A stretch of 64,000 nt of DNA from Gammaproteobacteria bacterium (GCA_011523795.1 WTFY01000003.1:186001-250000); one strand, 5' to 3'. Positions 1 to 9,545 are shown, counted from the first letter of the stretch. Notes: a model not told the origin generated them from the letters alone. Made by a program: numbers and translations.

Positions 1-2
1 CC

Positions 3-200
3 GATTTTTGCCGAAACTGTCTTTCAAAGTGGTACGTTGCTGCTGCAGAGGACAGGGGGATTGAAATAGAGTATGAACGTGCCAGGGAAGTTGTTTACGG
101 GATGCCTTATACGGAATGGAAAGCCAGGTTCCAGAAAGAAGCCACTCCTGAACAGCTCAAGGCATTTGCTGAAAGCAGCAAGCGCCGAGAGAATGAGTGA
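3..200 (+). CDS. DUF1244 family protein, C-terminal part
   Basis: The window opens inside this gene: an open frame runs from base 3 to the TGA at 198-200, and the start lies to the left. The visible 65 residues begin DFCRNCLSKWYVAAAEDRG and continue through VVYGMPYTEWKARFQ and an EATPEQL segment. This matches the C-terminal half of the small DUF1244 family (about 100 aa, widespread in proteobacteria, function unknown), including its two-cysteine CRNC motif. moeB follows 24 bases downstream on the same strand, so the two may be co-transcribed. No function can be assigned beyond the family name. Confidence 0.85.
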   Translation, partial: DFCRNCLSKWYVAAAEDRGIEIEYERAREVVYGMPYTEWKARFQKEATPEQLKAFAESSKRRENE

Positions 201-224
201 ATGAACAAATATTCGATGAACTGA

Positions 225-1007
225 ATGAGCAGAACAGTTGAAAAAACAGAGTTAAGCGATCAGGACTTATTGCGTTACAGCAGGCAGATTATGCTTCCTC
301 AGATTGACCTGTCCGGCCAGCAGAAACTCCTTGCATCTCGTGTTGTGTTGTTTGGTGTTGGCGGATTAGGTTCCACAGTAGCCATGTATCTGGTGACCAG
401 CGGCGTTGGGAGAATTACCTTGGTAGATCCGGACAGGGTCGATTTATCCAACCTGCAAAGACAGGTGGTATTCCTCAGTGACGATATAGGATGTGAGAAA
501 GTGAGTGCTGCCAGGCAGAGACTGACAGCCATGAATCAGCAGGTAGAAGTACGCACCATCAATTCAGTGCTGTCTGGAGCCCGACTCAGACAAGTGGCTT
601 CAGAAGCAGACCTTGTGGTTGATGCAACTGATAACTTCAGTGCCCGGTATGCGATCAATCGTGCATGCGTTGAAACCCACACTCCACTGATAGTAGGCGC
701 GGCAATCCGGTTTGAAGGCCAAGTTACGGTATTCACGATGAAATCTCAAAGCGCTTGCTACGGATGCCTGTATCCTGATCAGGGAGACTTGGAAGAAAGT
801 TGTGCTCAAACCGGTATTCTAGGCTCCGTGGCAGGACTGGTTGGATGTCTTCAGGCAACAGAAGCCATCAAGCTTTTGCTGAATCATGGCAAGATCCTTT
901 CTAATAAAATTTTGCTCATCGACGCGTTAAACATGGAATGGCACAGTGTCAGGATAAACAGGGATCCCAAGTGTGCCGTGTGTGCTAACTCGAAAGGCCA
1001 TGCTTGA
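225..1007 (+). CDS. moeB: Molybdopterin-synthase adenylyltransferase MoeB (ThiF/HesA family)
   Basis: A 260-aa E1-like enzyme that adenylates the C-terminal glycine of a ubiquitin-like sulfur carrier (MoaD in the MoeB case). The nucleotide-binding GVGGLGS motif lies near residue 44, followed by the DPDRVDLSNLQRQ segment, which carries the residues that position ATP. Two cysteine pairs that normally bind structural zinc are visible: CYGC near residue 180 and CAVC near the C-terminus. The length and the ESCAQTGILGSVAG segment fit MoeB. ThiF is the main alternative, since no moaD or thiS lies next to it; the presence of moaA 13 kb away only shows that molybdenum cofactor is made. The ATG at 225 gives the family-length protein. 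Confidence 0.85.
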   Translation: MSRTVEKTELSDQDLLRYSRQIMLPQIDLSGQQKLLASRVVLFGVGGLGSTVAMYLVTSGVGRITLVDPDRVDLSNLQRQVVFLSDDIGCEKVSAARQRLTAMNQQVEVRTINSVLSGARLRQVASEADLVVDATDNFSARYAINRACVETHTPLIVGAAIRFEGQVTVFTMKSQSACYGCLYPDQGDLEESCAQTGILGSVAGLVGCLQATEAIKLLLNHGKILSNKILLIDALNMEWHSVRINRDPKCAVCANSKGHA

Positions 1008-1077
1008 CTGCAGGGCTGCTCTGCATTCCCGTATACAGGTCCTCTGCACTTTCTGAATTATGTAGAGAACATCGTTA

Positions 1078-1434
1078 ATGACCGATCAATGCCTTGAAGA
1101 ACTCAAACTAAGGTTGAGGAAGTTTGCACAGGTAAGGGACTGGGAGCAATTCCACAGTCCAAAAAACCTTTCCATGGCATTGTCTGTAGAAGTTGCTGAA
1201 CTGGTCGAACATTTTCAGTGGCTTACTGAAGAGCAGAGTGTCCGGCTTGATTCACAAGAATATGAGGAAGTGGCGTTTGAAATGGCGGATATATTTATCT
1301 TTCTGCTCCGTTTGTCAGACCAGATGGACATTAATTTGATGGAAGTTGCACGGAGAAAAATAGAGCTGAACGAGCAACGCTACCCGGTCGACAAGGTGAA
1401 AGGGAGTTCGAGAAAATATGACAAATACGAATAG
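1078..1434 (+). CDS. MazG-like nucleotide pyrophosphohydrolase
   Basis: 118 aa, all-alpha NTP pyrophosphatase of the MazG superfamily, closest in appearance to the short RS21-C6/dCTP pyrophosphatase type. The metal-binding signature is visible as SVEVAELVEHFQW near residues 36-48 and EVAFEMADIFIFLLRLSD near residues 63-80, giving the expected ExxE and ExxxD arrangement. The C-terminus, ELNEQRYPVDKVKGSS, is typical of the subgroup. Such enzymes hydrolyse non-canonical or excess (d)NTPs to the monophosphate and pyrophosphate, a housecleaning role. The substrate cannot be read from the sequence. It sits between moeB and a TraB gene on the same strand with short gaps. Confidence 0.85.
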   Translation: MTDQCLEELKLRLRKFAQVRDWEQFHSPKNLSMALSVEVAELVEHFQWLTEEQSVRLDSQEYEEVAFEMADIFIFLLRLSDQMDINLMEVARRKIELNEQRYPVDKVKGSSRKYDKYE

Positions 1435-1501
1435 TATCAAGCTGCTTTGATTTTCCGGTTCAGCTGGCCTTCCATCTGCATCCACGACAAATGAGGTAAT
1501 T

Positions 1502-2683
1502 GTGAACGAACCTTTGCAATCTTTGATCATTCGAGAGAGTAAGGTTACTCTCTTGGGCACTTCGCATGTGTCTCGTTCCAGTGCGGATGCCGTCAGGGAA
1601 ATGCTACGTTCCGGAATGTTTGATGTGGTCTGTGTTGAACTCTGTCAAAGCCGGTATAACGCAATTATGAACCCGGATTCGCTTGCTGAGATGGATTTGT
1701 TTGCTGTATTCCGCCAGAGAAAAGCAAGTATGGTTACTGCCCACCTGGCTTTGGGTGCATACCAGCAAAGGATGGCTGAACAACTGGGTGTAGAGCCTGG
1801 CGTAGATATGAAAACCGCGATTGAAGAGGCATCTGAATCAGGGCTGCAGTTGGTACTGATTGACCGTGAAATCGGGATAACGCTCAGACGGGCTTACCGG
1901 AATACGTCTTTTTGGAAGCGCATCTCGCTCGTGGCGGGGTTGTTCGCAAGTGTACTTTCACGTGAAAGCGTATCTGAGAAGGAGATAGAGAAGCTGAAGA
2001 ATGGTGATGTTTTAGAAACTTTATTTGCACGATTCTCTGAGGAAAGCAATCATCTCTACCTGCCTCTCGTTGAGGAACGGGATCAGTACATGTCTGCCAA
2101 GATACTGCAGGTTGTAGCGGAGAACAAAAACAAAAACATTCTGGCTGTAGTGGGGGCAGGTCATATGAAAGGAATTGCCCATTATCTGAAAGATTCCAGT
2201 TTTCAGCCTGAAAGTGTTCTGGAGAGGCTGGAAACTGTTAAGCGTAAAAGGACTTTCTTGAAGATCCTGCCCTGGATCATCATTGTGTTGATTGGCACCG
2301 GGTTTTATTTTGGGTTCAAACAAAGCCCTGACTTAGGCTGGAGGCTTGTTTTGCAGTGGATCGTGATAAATGGCAGTTTGTCTGCCCTGGGTGCTGCCAT
2401 AGCAGGTGCGCATCTGATTACTGTTGTCACTGCATTCATTGCCGCACCCATCACTTCCCTGAACCCTACAATTGGTGCAGGGATGGTAACGGCTGCTGTG
2501 GAAACTGTAATTCGCAAACCTACCGTAAACGATTTCCGTGCGTTGCGTGTGGATACGACTACCGTCAAGGGTTGGCGAAGAAATGCTGTTGCCAAAACAC
2601 TGCTCATATTTGTGCTGAGTTCATTCGGCTCAGCAGTAGGTACATATGTAGCAGGATTCAGGATTTTTGGTCAATTGACCTGA
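1502..2683 (+). CDS. TraB/PrgY family membrane protein
   Basis: 393 aa, starting at GTG 1502. The N-terminal two thirds is a TraB domain (a distant relative of Tiki/EreA-type enzymes) with the GTSHVS motif near residue 19, an ExC segment (CVELC) near residue 46 and GAGHMKGI near residue 222; these conserved His and Glu residues are the putative metal ligands. The C-terminal third has hydrophobic membrane segments (ILPWIIIVLIGTGFYFG and ones further on), giving the usual soluble-domain-plus-membrane-anchor layout. The family includes the enterococcal pheromone shutdown proteins TraB and PrgY, but the role of bacterial chromosomal members is not established. It converges with prc, whose stop lies 4 bases away. 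Confidence 0.85.
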   Translation: MNEPLQSLIIRESKVTLLGTSHVSRSSADAVREMLRSGMFDVVCVELCQSRYNAIMNPDSLAEMDLFAVFRQRKASMVTAHLALGAYQQRMAEQLGVEPGVDMKTAIEEASESGLQLVLIDREIGITLRRAYRNTSFWKRISLVAGLFASVLSRESVSEKEIEKLKNGDVLETLFARFSEESNHLYLPLVEERDQYMSAKILQVVAENKNKNILAVVGAGHMKGIAHYLKDSSFQPESVLERLETVKRKRTFLKILPWIIIVLIGTGFYFGFKQSPDLGWRLVLQWIVINGSLSALGAAIAGAHLITVVTAFIAAPITSLNPTIGAGMVTAAVETVIRKPTVNDFRALRVDTTTVKGWRRNAVAKTLLIFVLSSFGSAVGTYVAGFRIFGQLT

Positions 2684-2686
2684 GGA

Positions 2687-4747
2687 TTATGGTGCGTGTG
2701 TTAAAGAACTGGCACGTTGCACATTCAGAAGGCTAGCCAGGTCAGCCGCTATATGCGCGGTTTCTTGAAGTAATACATCGACATCTTCATCTCCGCCTTT
2801 TTTGTTTGGAGTGTCTAGCTTCACATCCTTGCGGGCCGCATGTATCGCCTTGTTCTTTTCAAATTCTGTTTGTCTTGCTGATTCAAGCAAGGAAATTGAA
2901 TTTTTGTCCCTTAGTTCAGAATCACGCTGTAGCGACAGTACCAAATCCCGGTAGTCTCTGTTGTCCTGGATACGTGACTTGTGCAAGTTTGCAGCGGCCT
3001 CCAGTATGTGACGATTCACCGGACCATGATGGTGGTTTATGGCAGATATGGATTTCCAGGGTAACGCGTTCTGCAAGGTGCGCTCTCCATACTTGTCAGT
3101 GAAAACTGTATCAAAACTGATATCCGGTACCACGCCTTTATGCTGTGTGCTGTTCCCGCTTACCCTGAAATACTGGGCAATCGTTGCTTTCAGCTGACCA
3201 AGCCTGGTATTGCGGTTGGAGTGAAAGTTGTTCAAGTCAATAAGCTGCTGTACTGTGCCTTTGCCGAATGTGGTTTCACCTACAACTAAACCGTATTGGT
3301 AGTCCTGGATTACACTCGCTACGATTTCTGATGCCGAGGCACTGAATCGGTCTACCAGAACGATTAACGGGCCTTTGTAAGCGACTTTGGAGTCACGATC
3401 TCGATGAATACGTATATGGCCTTTCGAGTTCTTGACTTGCACAATCGGACCTTCCTCAATGAACAGGCCTGCAAGTTGTGTCGCCTCAGTCAGGGATCCC
3501 CCTCCATTACCGCGCAGGTCGAGAATGAGGGCATCGATGCCCACGTCATTCAGTTCAGAAATCAGACGCTCCACGTCACGGGTCGTGCTTCGATAGCCTG
3601 TTTCGCCACGCTGGTATGCGGCAATGTCAATGTAGAAGGTTGGAACCTGGATTATTCCTACCTTGCTGGTTCGGCCATTATCCTGAATGATAATGGTTCT
3701 GTTTTTTGCTGCCTGTTCCTCCAGCTTGATCTCGTCCCGTATGATCTGTATTTCCTTGATCTTGGCAGCATAACCTTCGGTTCCAGGTAGTATCTGGAGC
3801 CTTACTGCAGTGCCCTTTGCACCACGAATCAGTTCAACCACTTCTTCGAGGCGCCATCCCACAACATCCTTGAATTCCGTTTCATCCTGTTGCGCTACAC
3901 CGACGATCCTGTCTGACGCATGCAGTAATCCACTCAAATCAGCTGGCCCGCCAGGGATAATTTTTTCGACCAGAGTGTGCTCGCCTTCTATGCGCAGCAA
4001 TGCTCCGATACCTTCGAGAGACAGGCTCATGCGTATTGCGAAGTTTTCTGATGTCCTGGGAGATAAATAGCTCGTATGAGGCTCAAGTGTATGTGTAAAA
4101 GAGTTGATGAACAGCTGGTATACTTCCTCGGCATCGAGCTGGCTGTGTCTGGCAATGCCCTGATAACGTTTCTCGAGTGTTTGTCTGATTTCATCAGGCT
4201 GCTGGCCGGAAAGCTTCAGGTTGAGCACATCATTCTTGACACGCTTTCTCCAGATCTCATTCATATCCATCTTGTCTTTTGCCCAGCCTGACTCAGAGCG
4301 GTCCAAAACAAATTCTTCCTGTACGCCGAAATCAAATTCCTTCTCAAGAAGGCTCAGGGCATAATCGATACGTTCATCTACTCGTTCCTGAAACAGGCGG
4401 AACATTTCGAACGGAACACCCAGTTTTTGCTCGTTCAATGCATCATCCAGCCTGAACCGGAACATATCAAAACTGTCTACATCCTCCTGATAGAAGTAAC
4501 TTCTATTCGGATCTAACGAAGTCAAGTATGCTTCCAGAATCTTTTCTGACAACGCATCGTCAATGCTGAATTCCTTGTAGTGGTACTTCTTCAGGAGCTG
4601 GGTGATGATCCGTGTTGCCTTACTGTGCTTGTCATGAGGCTCAAGTACCGCGTTGATATCGGCAAATGAACTGATCAGCAATATGGCCGGAACTGCAAGA
4701 ACGGCCGTCAGCCATTTGAACGATTTAGACAGTTTGCACTGCGACAT
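2687..4747 (-). CDS. prc: Carboxy-terminal (tail-specific) processing protease Prc/Tsp
   Basis: A 686-aa periplasmic serine protease that degrades proteins with non-polar C-termini and processes lipoprotein or cell-wall enzymes. An N-terminal hydrophobic export segment (WLTAVLAVPAILLISS) is followed by the N-terminal Tsp domain, a PDZ domain (around residues 235-330) and the S41 catalytic domain. The catalytic serine lies in DRFSASASE and the lysine in FGKGTVQQL, forming the Ser-Lys dyad. The C-terminal region matches the DUF3340 extension of gammaproteobacterial Prc. The ATG at 4747 is preferred over an upstream in-frame TTG at 4765 because a GGAG ribosome site sits 5-6 bases before it. Length matches E. 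coli Prc (about 680 aa). Confidence 0.93.
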   Translation of the reverse strand: MSQCKLSKSFKWLTAVLAVPAILLISSFADINAVLEPHDKHSKATRIITQLLKKYHYKEFSIDDALSEKILEAYLTSLDPNRSYFYQEDVDSFDMFRFRLDDALNEQKLGVPFEMFRLFQERVDERIDYALSLLEKEFDFGVQEEFVLDRSESGWAKDKMDMNEIWRKRVKNDVLNLKLSGQQPDEIRQTLEKRYQGIARHSQLDAEEVYQLFINSFTHTLEPHTSYLSPRTSENFAIRMSLSLEGIGALLRIEGEHTLVEKIIPGGPADLSGLLHASDRIVGVAQQDETEFKDVVGWRLEEVVELIRGAKGTAVRLQILPGTEGYAAKIKEIQIIRDEIKLEEQAAKNRTIIIQDNGRTSKVGIIQVPTFYIDIAAYQRGETGYRSTTRDVERLISELNDVGIDALILDLRGNGGGSLTEATQLAGLFIEEGPIVQVKNSKGHIRIHRDRDSKVAYKGPLIVLVDRFSASASEIVASVIQDYQYGLVVGETTFGKGTVQQLIDLNNFHSNRNTRLGQLKATIAQYFRVSGNSTQHKGVVPDISFDTVFTDKYGERTLQNALPWKSISAINHHHGPVNRHILEAAANLHKSRIQDNRDYRDLVLSLQRDSELRDKNSISLLESARQTEFEKNKAIHAARKDVKLDTPNKKGGDEDVDVLLQETAHIAADLASLLNVQRASSLTHAP

Positions 4748-4959
4748 AAATTCTCCAGACGTCAAGATTCCTAAATATGTAAAATTTCAGCGAGGTGATT
4801 GTATCATTCAAGTTCACGGTCATTTCGTACGGCTTGATAAGCAATCTTTTTTCAGTTACAAACCTGTAACAGTTTTTTAGCAGTATATAGGTGTTACGCG
4901 ATACGGGTAAGTGCCTGTATGACTTGCCATGAAGTGCCGATAGTAACAAGCTGCCAATT

Positions 4960-5334
4960 ATGCAAGTGGATCAGATACTTAAGAAGTGGGAGGAATGTCT
5001 TAACAGAGGCGATGTCTCCAGTATTGTCAAACTCTACTCGAGAGAAGCGATCCTGTTGGGAACGTTTTCTGAAATTATTTGTGACAATCCAGAACTTATC
5101 CGGAAATACTTTGAAGAATTGCTTTCCAAGGAGAAGCTGAAGGTTCACTTCAGCCTGATACGATCACGAGTATATAGCGGCACTTGGCTATGTTCCGGAT
5201 TCTATGAGTTTACGTACATCGAAAATGAACAGGTCAGCCTGCCTGCCCGCTTTACCTTTGTGATTGGAAATGAAAGTGATGATGGTTACAGGATTCTAGA
5301 GCATCACTCTTCGGTGGTTCCACATGACACCTGA
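4960..5334 (+). CDS. NTF2-like / SgcJ-type small protein
   Basis: 124 aa resembling the SnoaL/NTF2-like fold, in particular the DUF4440 / calmodulin-kinase-association-domain group: an N-terminal helix IxxxWxxxLNxGD, then VVxLYSREAILLGTFS and a FTFV core strand toward the end. These folds usually form a dimeric pocket, but the sequence shows no catalytic residues that would name a reaction. The start is the first ATG at 4960. It is transcribed away from prc and converges on the aminotransferase, whose stop is 5 bases away. Function unknown. Confidence 0.7.
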   Translation: MQVDQILKKWEECLNRGDVSSIVKLYSREAILLGTFSEIICDNPELIRKYFEELLSKEKLKVHFSLIRSRVYSGTWLCSGFYEFTYIENEQVSLPARFTFVIGNESDDGYRILEHHSSVVPHDT

Positions 5335-5339
5335 GCCTG

Positions 5340-6503
5340 TCATAACGGGATTGTGCCTAATCCCTTTTTCAGGCGCTTTATACCTGTTGCAACTTCTCTG
5401 TCCGGCAAAGCACCATACGATAGCCGTATGTGACAATCCTGATGAATACCGAATGCTGAACCAGGCAGTGTGGCAACGCCAAAATCTGCTATCAATTGCT
5501 TGACCAGTTGCAGGTCGTTCATAGAGCTGTCAATGCTCAGCATAACGTAAAATGCGCCTTCGGACTTTGGGGGCAATTTCAGGCAGGGAATTCCTGCAAG
5601 TAATTCCAGGGCAGTCTGGCGTTTTTTTGACATGGAATGGAGCCTCGATTCGATGTATCCAGGGCCGGCCTCCAGTGCTCCGAGTGCGGCATGCTGGGAA
5701 ACCATTGGCGGTGAAATCAAGATAGTATCCTGGATTTTGTTTACGGCGTCAGACAAATGACCGGGTACCACCATGTACCCGATGCGCCAGCCGGCGAACC
5801 CATATCCCTTTGAAAACGAAAACAGCGAAATCGTATGCTCGCAGACAGTGCGGTCAGAAGCGACTGAAAAATGACGGTGGCTGTCGTAGCAAAAGTCTTC
5901 ATATGCTTCATCACTGATATGATAGATGCGGTGCTGCCTGCACAGATCATTCACCGCTGTCAGTTCGTCTCTTGTGTATACGGCTCCACTCGGATTATTA
6001 GGACTGATGGTAACAATGGCCTTGGTTTTCTCTGTAATGGCTTTTTTGATTTCTCCCAGCCTTAAATGAAAATTTTCATTGGTAGGCACAGATACAGGCC
6101 TGCATCTTTCCATTGTCAGAGACATTTCATGATTAAAATAATAGGGCAGAGGCAGGATTACCTCATCTCCCGGATCGGTAACGGCCAGTACCGCCGTGTT
6201 GAATGCCATGTTTGAGCCTGCAGTGACCACAATGGAATTTCCATCATGTATCTCAATGCTGTTTTGAGCAAGAAGCTTGCGTTCAATTGCCAGCTGAAGC
6301 TCGGGTATGCCCTCGACCGGGCCATACCGGTTGATTGAGGGATCGGCCAAGCACTGCTGGACCCTGTGAAATGCTTGCGGTGGAGGCCCATAATCGGCAA
6401 TGCCCTGTCCAAATGACACTGTACCCGGGTGTTTACGTGTCCAGGTGCCGATGAGCGGGATAATTGGATGTTGTACAGCCTCCATGCGGCAGCTGCTATG
6501 CAT
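5340..6503 (-). CDS. Pyridoxal-phosphate aminotransferase, class I/II
   Basis: About 387 aa, fold type I. The PLP-lysine motif is SFSKGYGFAGWRIGYMV (Schiff-base Lys in SKG), and NNPSGAVYTRDEL and SDEAYEDF are the expected cofactor-contact segments. The C-terminal arginine that binds the substrate carboxylate lies in HIRLSYG. This resembles the aspartate/aromatic aminotransferase-like group (PatA/AspC relatives); the amino donor cannot be read from the sequence. Two ATGs are possible: 6518, with a Shine-Dalgarno sequence too close to it, and 6503, with GGGAG seven bases upstream, which I prefer. It is the last gene of a minus-strand operon, 26 bases after the VWA gene. Confidence 0.87.
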   Translation of the reverse strand: MHSSCRMEAVQHPIIPLIGTWTRKHPGTVSFGQGIADYGPPPQAFHRVQQCLADPSINRYGPVEGIPELQLAIERKLLAQNSIEIHDGNSIVVTAGSNMAFNTAVLAVTDPGDEVILPLPYYFNHEMSLTMERCRPVSVPTNENFHLRLGEIKKAITEKTKAIVTISPNNPSGAVYTRDELTAVNDLCRQHRIYHISDEAYEDFCYDSHRHFSVASDRTVCEHTISLFSFSKGYGFAGWRIGYMVVPGHLSDAVNKIQDTILISPPMVSQHAALGALEAGPGYIESRLHSMSKKRQTALELLAGIPCLKLPPKSEGAFYVMLSIDSSMNDLQLVKQLIADFGVATLPGSAFGIHQDCHIRLSYGALPDREVATGIKRLKKGLGTIPL

Positions 6504-6529
6504 TTGATGATCTCCCATCTCCAGAGCGG

Positions 6530-8791
6530 TTACACCGTAATACGACGGTAAATATCAGACACTTTATAGGGGAGCTTGTCTACATGATCAATGACAGCAA
6601 AGCTTACAGGCCCATACATGTGCTGCAGGTAGTCCATCGCCTCTTCATCAATCGTAATGCAAAACGGATGGATGCCCAGAAACTTGGCCTCGATCAATGC
6701 GCGCCTAGTGTCCTCGATGCCATATGGACCCCGGTAACCATCCTGGTCATCGGGTCGTCCGTCTGACAATGCAATCAGAAGCTTGGTGCGGGCCTCAACC
6801 TGGTGCAGCAGTTTTGTCAGGTGACGTATGGCTGCACCCATCCGGGTATAATCCTGCGGCTGGATTCCGCTGATGCGGGCCTTTACAAGATCCCCGTACT
6901 GCTCTTCAAAATCCTTGATCTTGTACAGCTCACACCGTTCATGGGTCAGACCAGAAAAGCCAAATATCGCATAACGATCACCCAGAATCTCCAAGGACTC
7001 GCAAAGCAGGATCAATGCTTCTCTTTCCATCTCGTTGATCCATCCGGCCGTTGAGGCACTCATGTCAATCATGAACATGACAGCAATGTTCCTGTCCGTT
7101 TTCCGCGATCGAGTGAACAGGTTCTGGGAGGCTTCCAGCCCGATCCGGGTATCAGAATAGGCTTCGATCACCGCATCCAGGTCAACTTCATCGCCGTAGG
7201 GTTGCCGCTTGACTCGCCGGTCATCTTCCCGCAAGGCCTCGAATGTCCTGTGCAGGTGTTTCAACAGGCTTCTGTGCTTGTTGAGCGTCCTGTCTACGAA
7301 ATCATCGTACACCGGTTGTACAGCAAGCTCCCTGAGGTGACACCATTCTTTCCTGTATTTCTGGCGGGAATGGTCCCATTCATCGTATAGCCATCCTGTA
7401 TCTGCTTTTGCCGCAGGCTGTTCCTCTGGCGGGCGTTCATTCGAACTGTCGTCTTCATGGCTGCTGCCGGACATGTCTGTTTGTAAATACTTGTCCGGAA
7501 CCTCGCCGAGGTCCTGCAAAATGGATTCCAGCAGTTTTTGTGTTTCTTCCGATGCACCGATTGGTTCATTGTCAAACTTCAACTCAACATTGAAGCCGTC
7601 CGGCATGCTGTCGTCCGGTATTTCCTGGATGGAGAACCCTGCGGCAAGACCTTGTTCCTCGTCATTTTCAGCACTGCCAGGATCGTCAGCTCCGAACTCG
7701 CGTCTGAGTTCTTGCAGGCGCATTTGCAGCTTGGTTTTTTCCCGCGCTATTCTGGCTTGACGCACACTCCAGGCCTCAGAAGGATTCAGGCTACCTTGAT
7801 AGATTTTGTCGTCAGGGGTGTTTTCATCCTTGTACACGGCCTCGAGAAAAAATACCGTATCCAGCACGGTCATTTCAGCTCTGCGCAATGTCTCGAATGC
7901 TCGTTGCCATGTGCTGGAAAGTGTTGTGTGATCCTGTTTTGCATTGAATCTGCTCATCGCACGTGCAACGCCGGGCAATTCACGCTCGATACACGCATCC
8001 AGCCGGATGGTTTCCAGCTTGTGAAAGAGTGCAAGCGCTCGGACAGGGTCCTTGTAGAACTTGAGGTAATCGCCGATATTCAGCTTCCATGTCCCGAACC
8101 AAGACTGGGCCCATTGATGAACGACCATGGACTTGTACAAGGCAAAGTTGTCGTCGTAGTTGTCAAATTCAGCGAGCACTTCAGGAAGACGAATGGTCTG
8201 GGTATCTGTATAGAACGTTTCACCAGATTGAATTTCAAGCTTTCTTCCGCTAAGCCCTGTGACAAAGCTTTCCAGGATGCGCGAGACCTTTTCCAGGCGA
8301 ACACTGCCCGGTGATTGATTAAATGAGCGCACAAAACTGTCGATATCCTGCATCGTACGGACAGCACCGCTCATCCCCTTATCCTGATGCGCGTGCAAAA
8401 TGCGGCCAATCCAGTCGTTCCAGTGCGTTTCATCAATGACCTGCAGGCTCTCGGGAGCGAACTGGCAAAAACTGAAGGCGAGTTCAACGCTTGTCTTGGA
8501 AATTTGCTCTACAGATTCCAGGAACCGGTCCTGATCGACCTTCGAATATTCGGCAAGCCGTTCTGCCGGCTTGAAAACACTGCGCTGCGAAGAAATCACC
8601 TGGTCTACGATCAGTTCCATGCGCAGCTGCAGTTCTCTGACTCCCATGCCTCCGAAACTGGCGCTGGTAGTGAGGCCACCCTGTCTTTCCAGGGACTTGA
8701 TGTGCCCACCTTCCTTTTTGTAGGAACGGATTGCTTTTTGCTTCCTGCTCTTGGGGGCAGGGCCTGTCTTGGACTTCTTTTTCCAGAACAT
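6530..8791 (-). CDS. NorD/CbbO-like von Willebrand factor A domain protein
   Basis: 753 aa with a C-terminal VWA domain (about residues 555-750). The MIDAS metal site is visible as DMSAST, the threonine in QDYTRMG and the SDGRPDDQDGYRG loop. The DGxPxDxxxYxGxYGxxDT pattern is the hallmark of the NorD/CbbO/CoxE group. Those proteins work with a MoxR-type AAA+ ATPase (NorQ, CbbQ) to insert metals into, or remodel, nitric-oxide reductase or RuBisCO. The long N-terminal region is helical and charged, with an acidic linker around residues 380-460. No MoxR ATPase, norCB or cbbLS lies in the window, so its client is unknown. It lies in one operon with the J-domain gene upstream and the aminotransferase downstream. 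Confidence 0.8.
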   Translation of the reverse strand: MFWKKKSKTGPAPKSRKQKAIRSYKKEGGHIKSLERQGGLTTSASFGGMGVRELQLRMELIVDQVISSQRSVFKPAERLAEYSKVDQDRFLESVEQISKTSVELAFSFCQFAPESLQVIDETHWNDWIGRILHAHQDKGMSGAVRTMQDIDSFVRSFNQSPGSVRLEKVSRILESFVTGLSGRKLEIQSGETFYTDTQTIRLPEVLAEFDNYDDNFALYKSMVVHQWAQSWFGTWKLNIGDYLKFYKDPVRALALFHKLETIRLDACIERELPGVARAMSRFNAKQDHTTLSSTWQRAFETLRRAEMTVLDTVFFLEAVYKDENTPDDKIYQGSLNPSEAWSVRQARIAREKTKLQMRLQELRREFGADDPGSAENDEEQGLAAGFSIQEIPDDSMPDGFNVELKFDNEPIGASEETQKLLESILQDLGEVPDKYLQTDMSGSSHEDDSSNERPPEEQPAAKADTGWLYDEWDHSRQKYRKEWCHLRELAVQPVYDDFVDRTLNKHRSLLKHLHRTFEALREDDRRVKRQPYGDEVDLDAVIEAYSDTRIGLEASQNLFTRSRKTDRNIAVMFMIDMSASTAGWINEMEREALILLCESLEILGDRYAIFGFSGLTHERCELYKIKDFEEQYGDLVKARISGIQPQDYTRMGAAIRHLTKLLHQVEARTKLLIALSDGRPDDQDGYRGPYGIEDTRRALIEAKFLGIHPFCITIDEEAMDYLQHMYGPVSFAVIDHVDKLPYKVSDIYRRITV

Positions 8792-8819
8792 TATCGGTAC
8801 AGCCTCGAGTAATAAGAAT

Positions 8820-9545
8820 TCACGCCAGAAGGGTTTGTTTAGCCTGGTTGATTTTTGCAGCCAGGTAGTCGTTTCCGCCTCGGTCAGGATGCAGTTTCTG
8901 AATCAGTCTGCGATGTGCTTCAAGGATTTCTTTCTTGGAAGCTCCCTCATTCAGGCCGAGAATCGCATAGGCCTCCTGTCTGGTCATGTTGCCTTGGCTT
9001 GATGCGCTACTCTTTCCTGTCCCGTGCTGGTCGTGCTGCCTGTGCGAGCCAGCATATCCTGACCGGGAAAGGTACGCACTCAAGAGCTGTGCAGACTGTG
9101 GATCTGTACGGGTGTACTCCTTCAGCAATTCGGACAGTTCCTGCGAGGACAGGTCTTGCAGCTTGCGCCCCTGATACAACCCCTGCTTGACTTCACCAAA
9201 CAGACTGCCGGATACCGGATCGAGCGTGACTCTCAAAAATCGCGTTTCGATACTGGATGGACGGCTGGATGAAAATCCTTGTGTCGATGCATTGGATCGG
9301 CGTAGAAAGCCCCTGAGCAACGGGAGATAGGAGATCAGCCCAAACAACCGCCGAATGAGGGGAACGGCAGCCGCAACAGCAGCGAAAATCCAGTGCATTT
9401 TTCCTGTTACTGCCAGGCCAAGCAGGATTATGATTGCACATATGCCCACCCACCTCCATTGAACGTTCCGGGGCTGCTTCAGCAGCCATCGAATTCCGAA
9501 CCAGGCGCCAACAATTAACGCTATCAGGCCTACTTCACGTATCAT
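8820..9545 (-). CDS. Membrane-anchored J-domain (DnaJ-like) protein
   Basis: 241 aa. The N-terminal 85 residues contain two or three membrane-spanning segments (VGLIALIVGAWFGIRWLL, WVGICAIIILLGLAV and IFAAVAAAVPLI). The C-terminal 55 residues are a J-domain: EAYAILGLNEGASKKEI, then the invariant HPD tripeptide in LHPDRGGND. The layout resembles DjlA/Pam18-like proteins, which recruit DnaK (Hsp70) to the membrane. It is 28 bases upstream of, and in the same orientation as, the VWA-domain gene, so the two probably act together as a chaperone or remodelling pair; that link is inference from gene order. Confidence 0.82.
   Translation of the reverse strand: MIREVGLIALIVGAWFGIRWLLKQPRNVQWRWVGICAIIILLGLAVTGKMHWIFAAVAAAVPLIRRLFGLISYLPLLRGFLRRSNASTQGFSSSRPSSIETRFLRVTLDPVSGSLFGEVKQGLYQGRKLQDLSSQELSELLKEYTRTDPQSAQLLSAYLSRSGYAGSHRQHDQHGTGKSSASSQGNMTRQEAYAILGLNEGASKKEILEAHRRLIQKLHPDRGGNDYLAAKINQAKQTLLA

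Noticed and set aside
7538-8314. 258-codon plus-strand frame inside the VWA gene
   Set aside because: Antisense shadow of a clearly recognisable coding region; no domain, no ribosome site.
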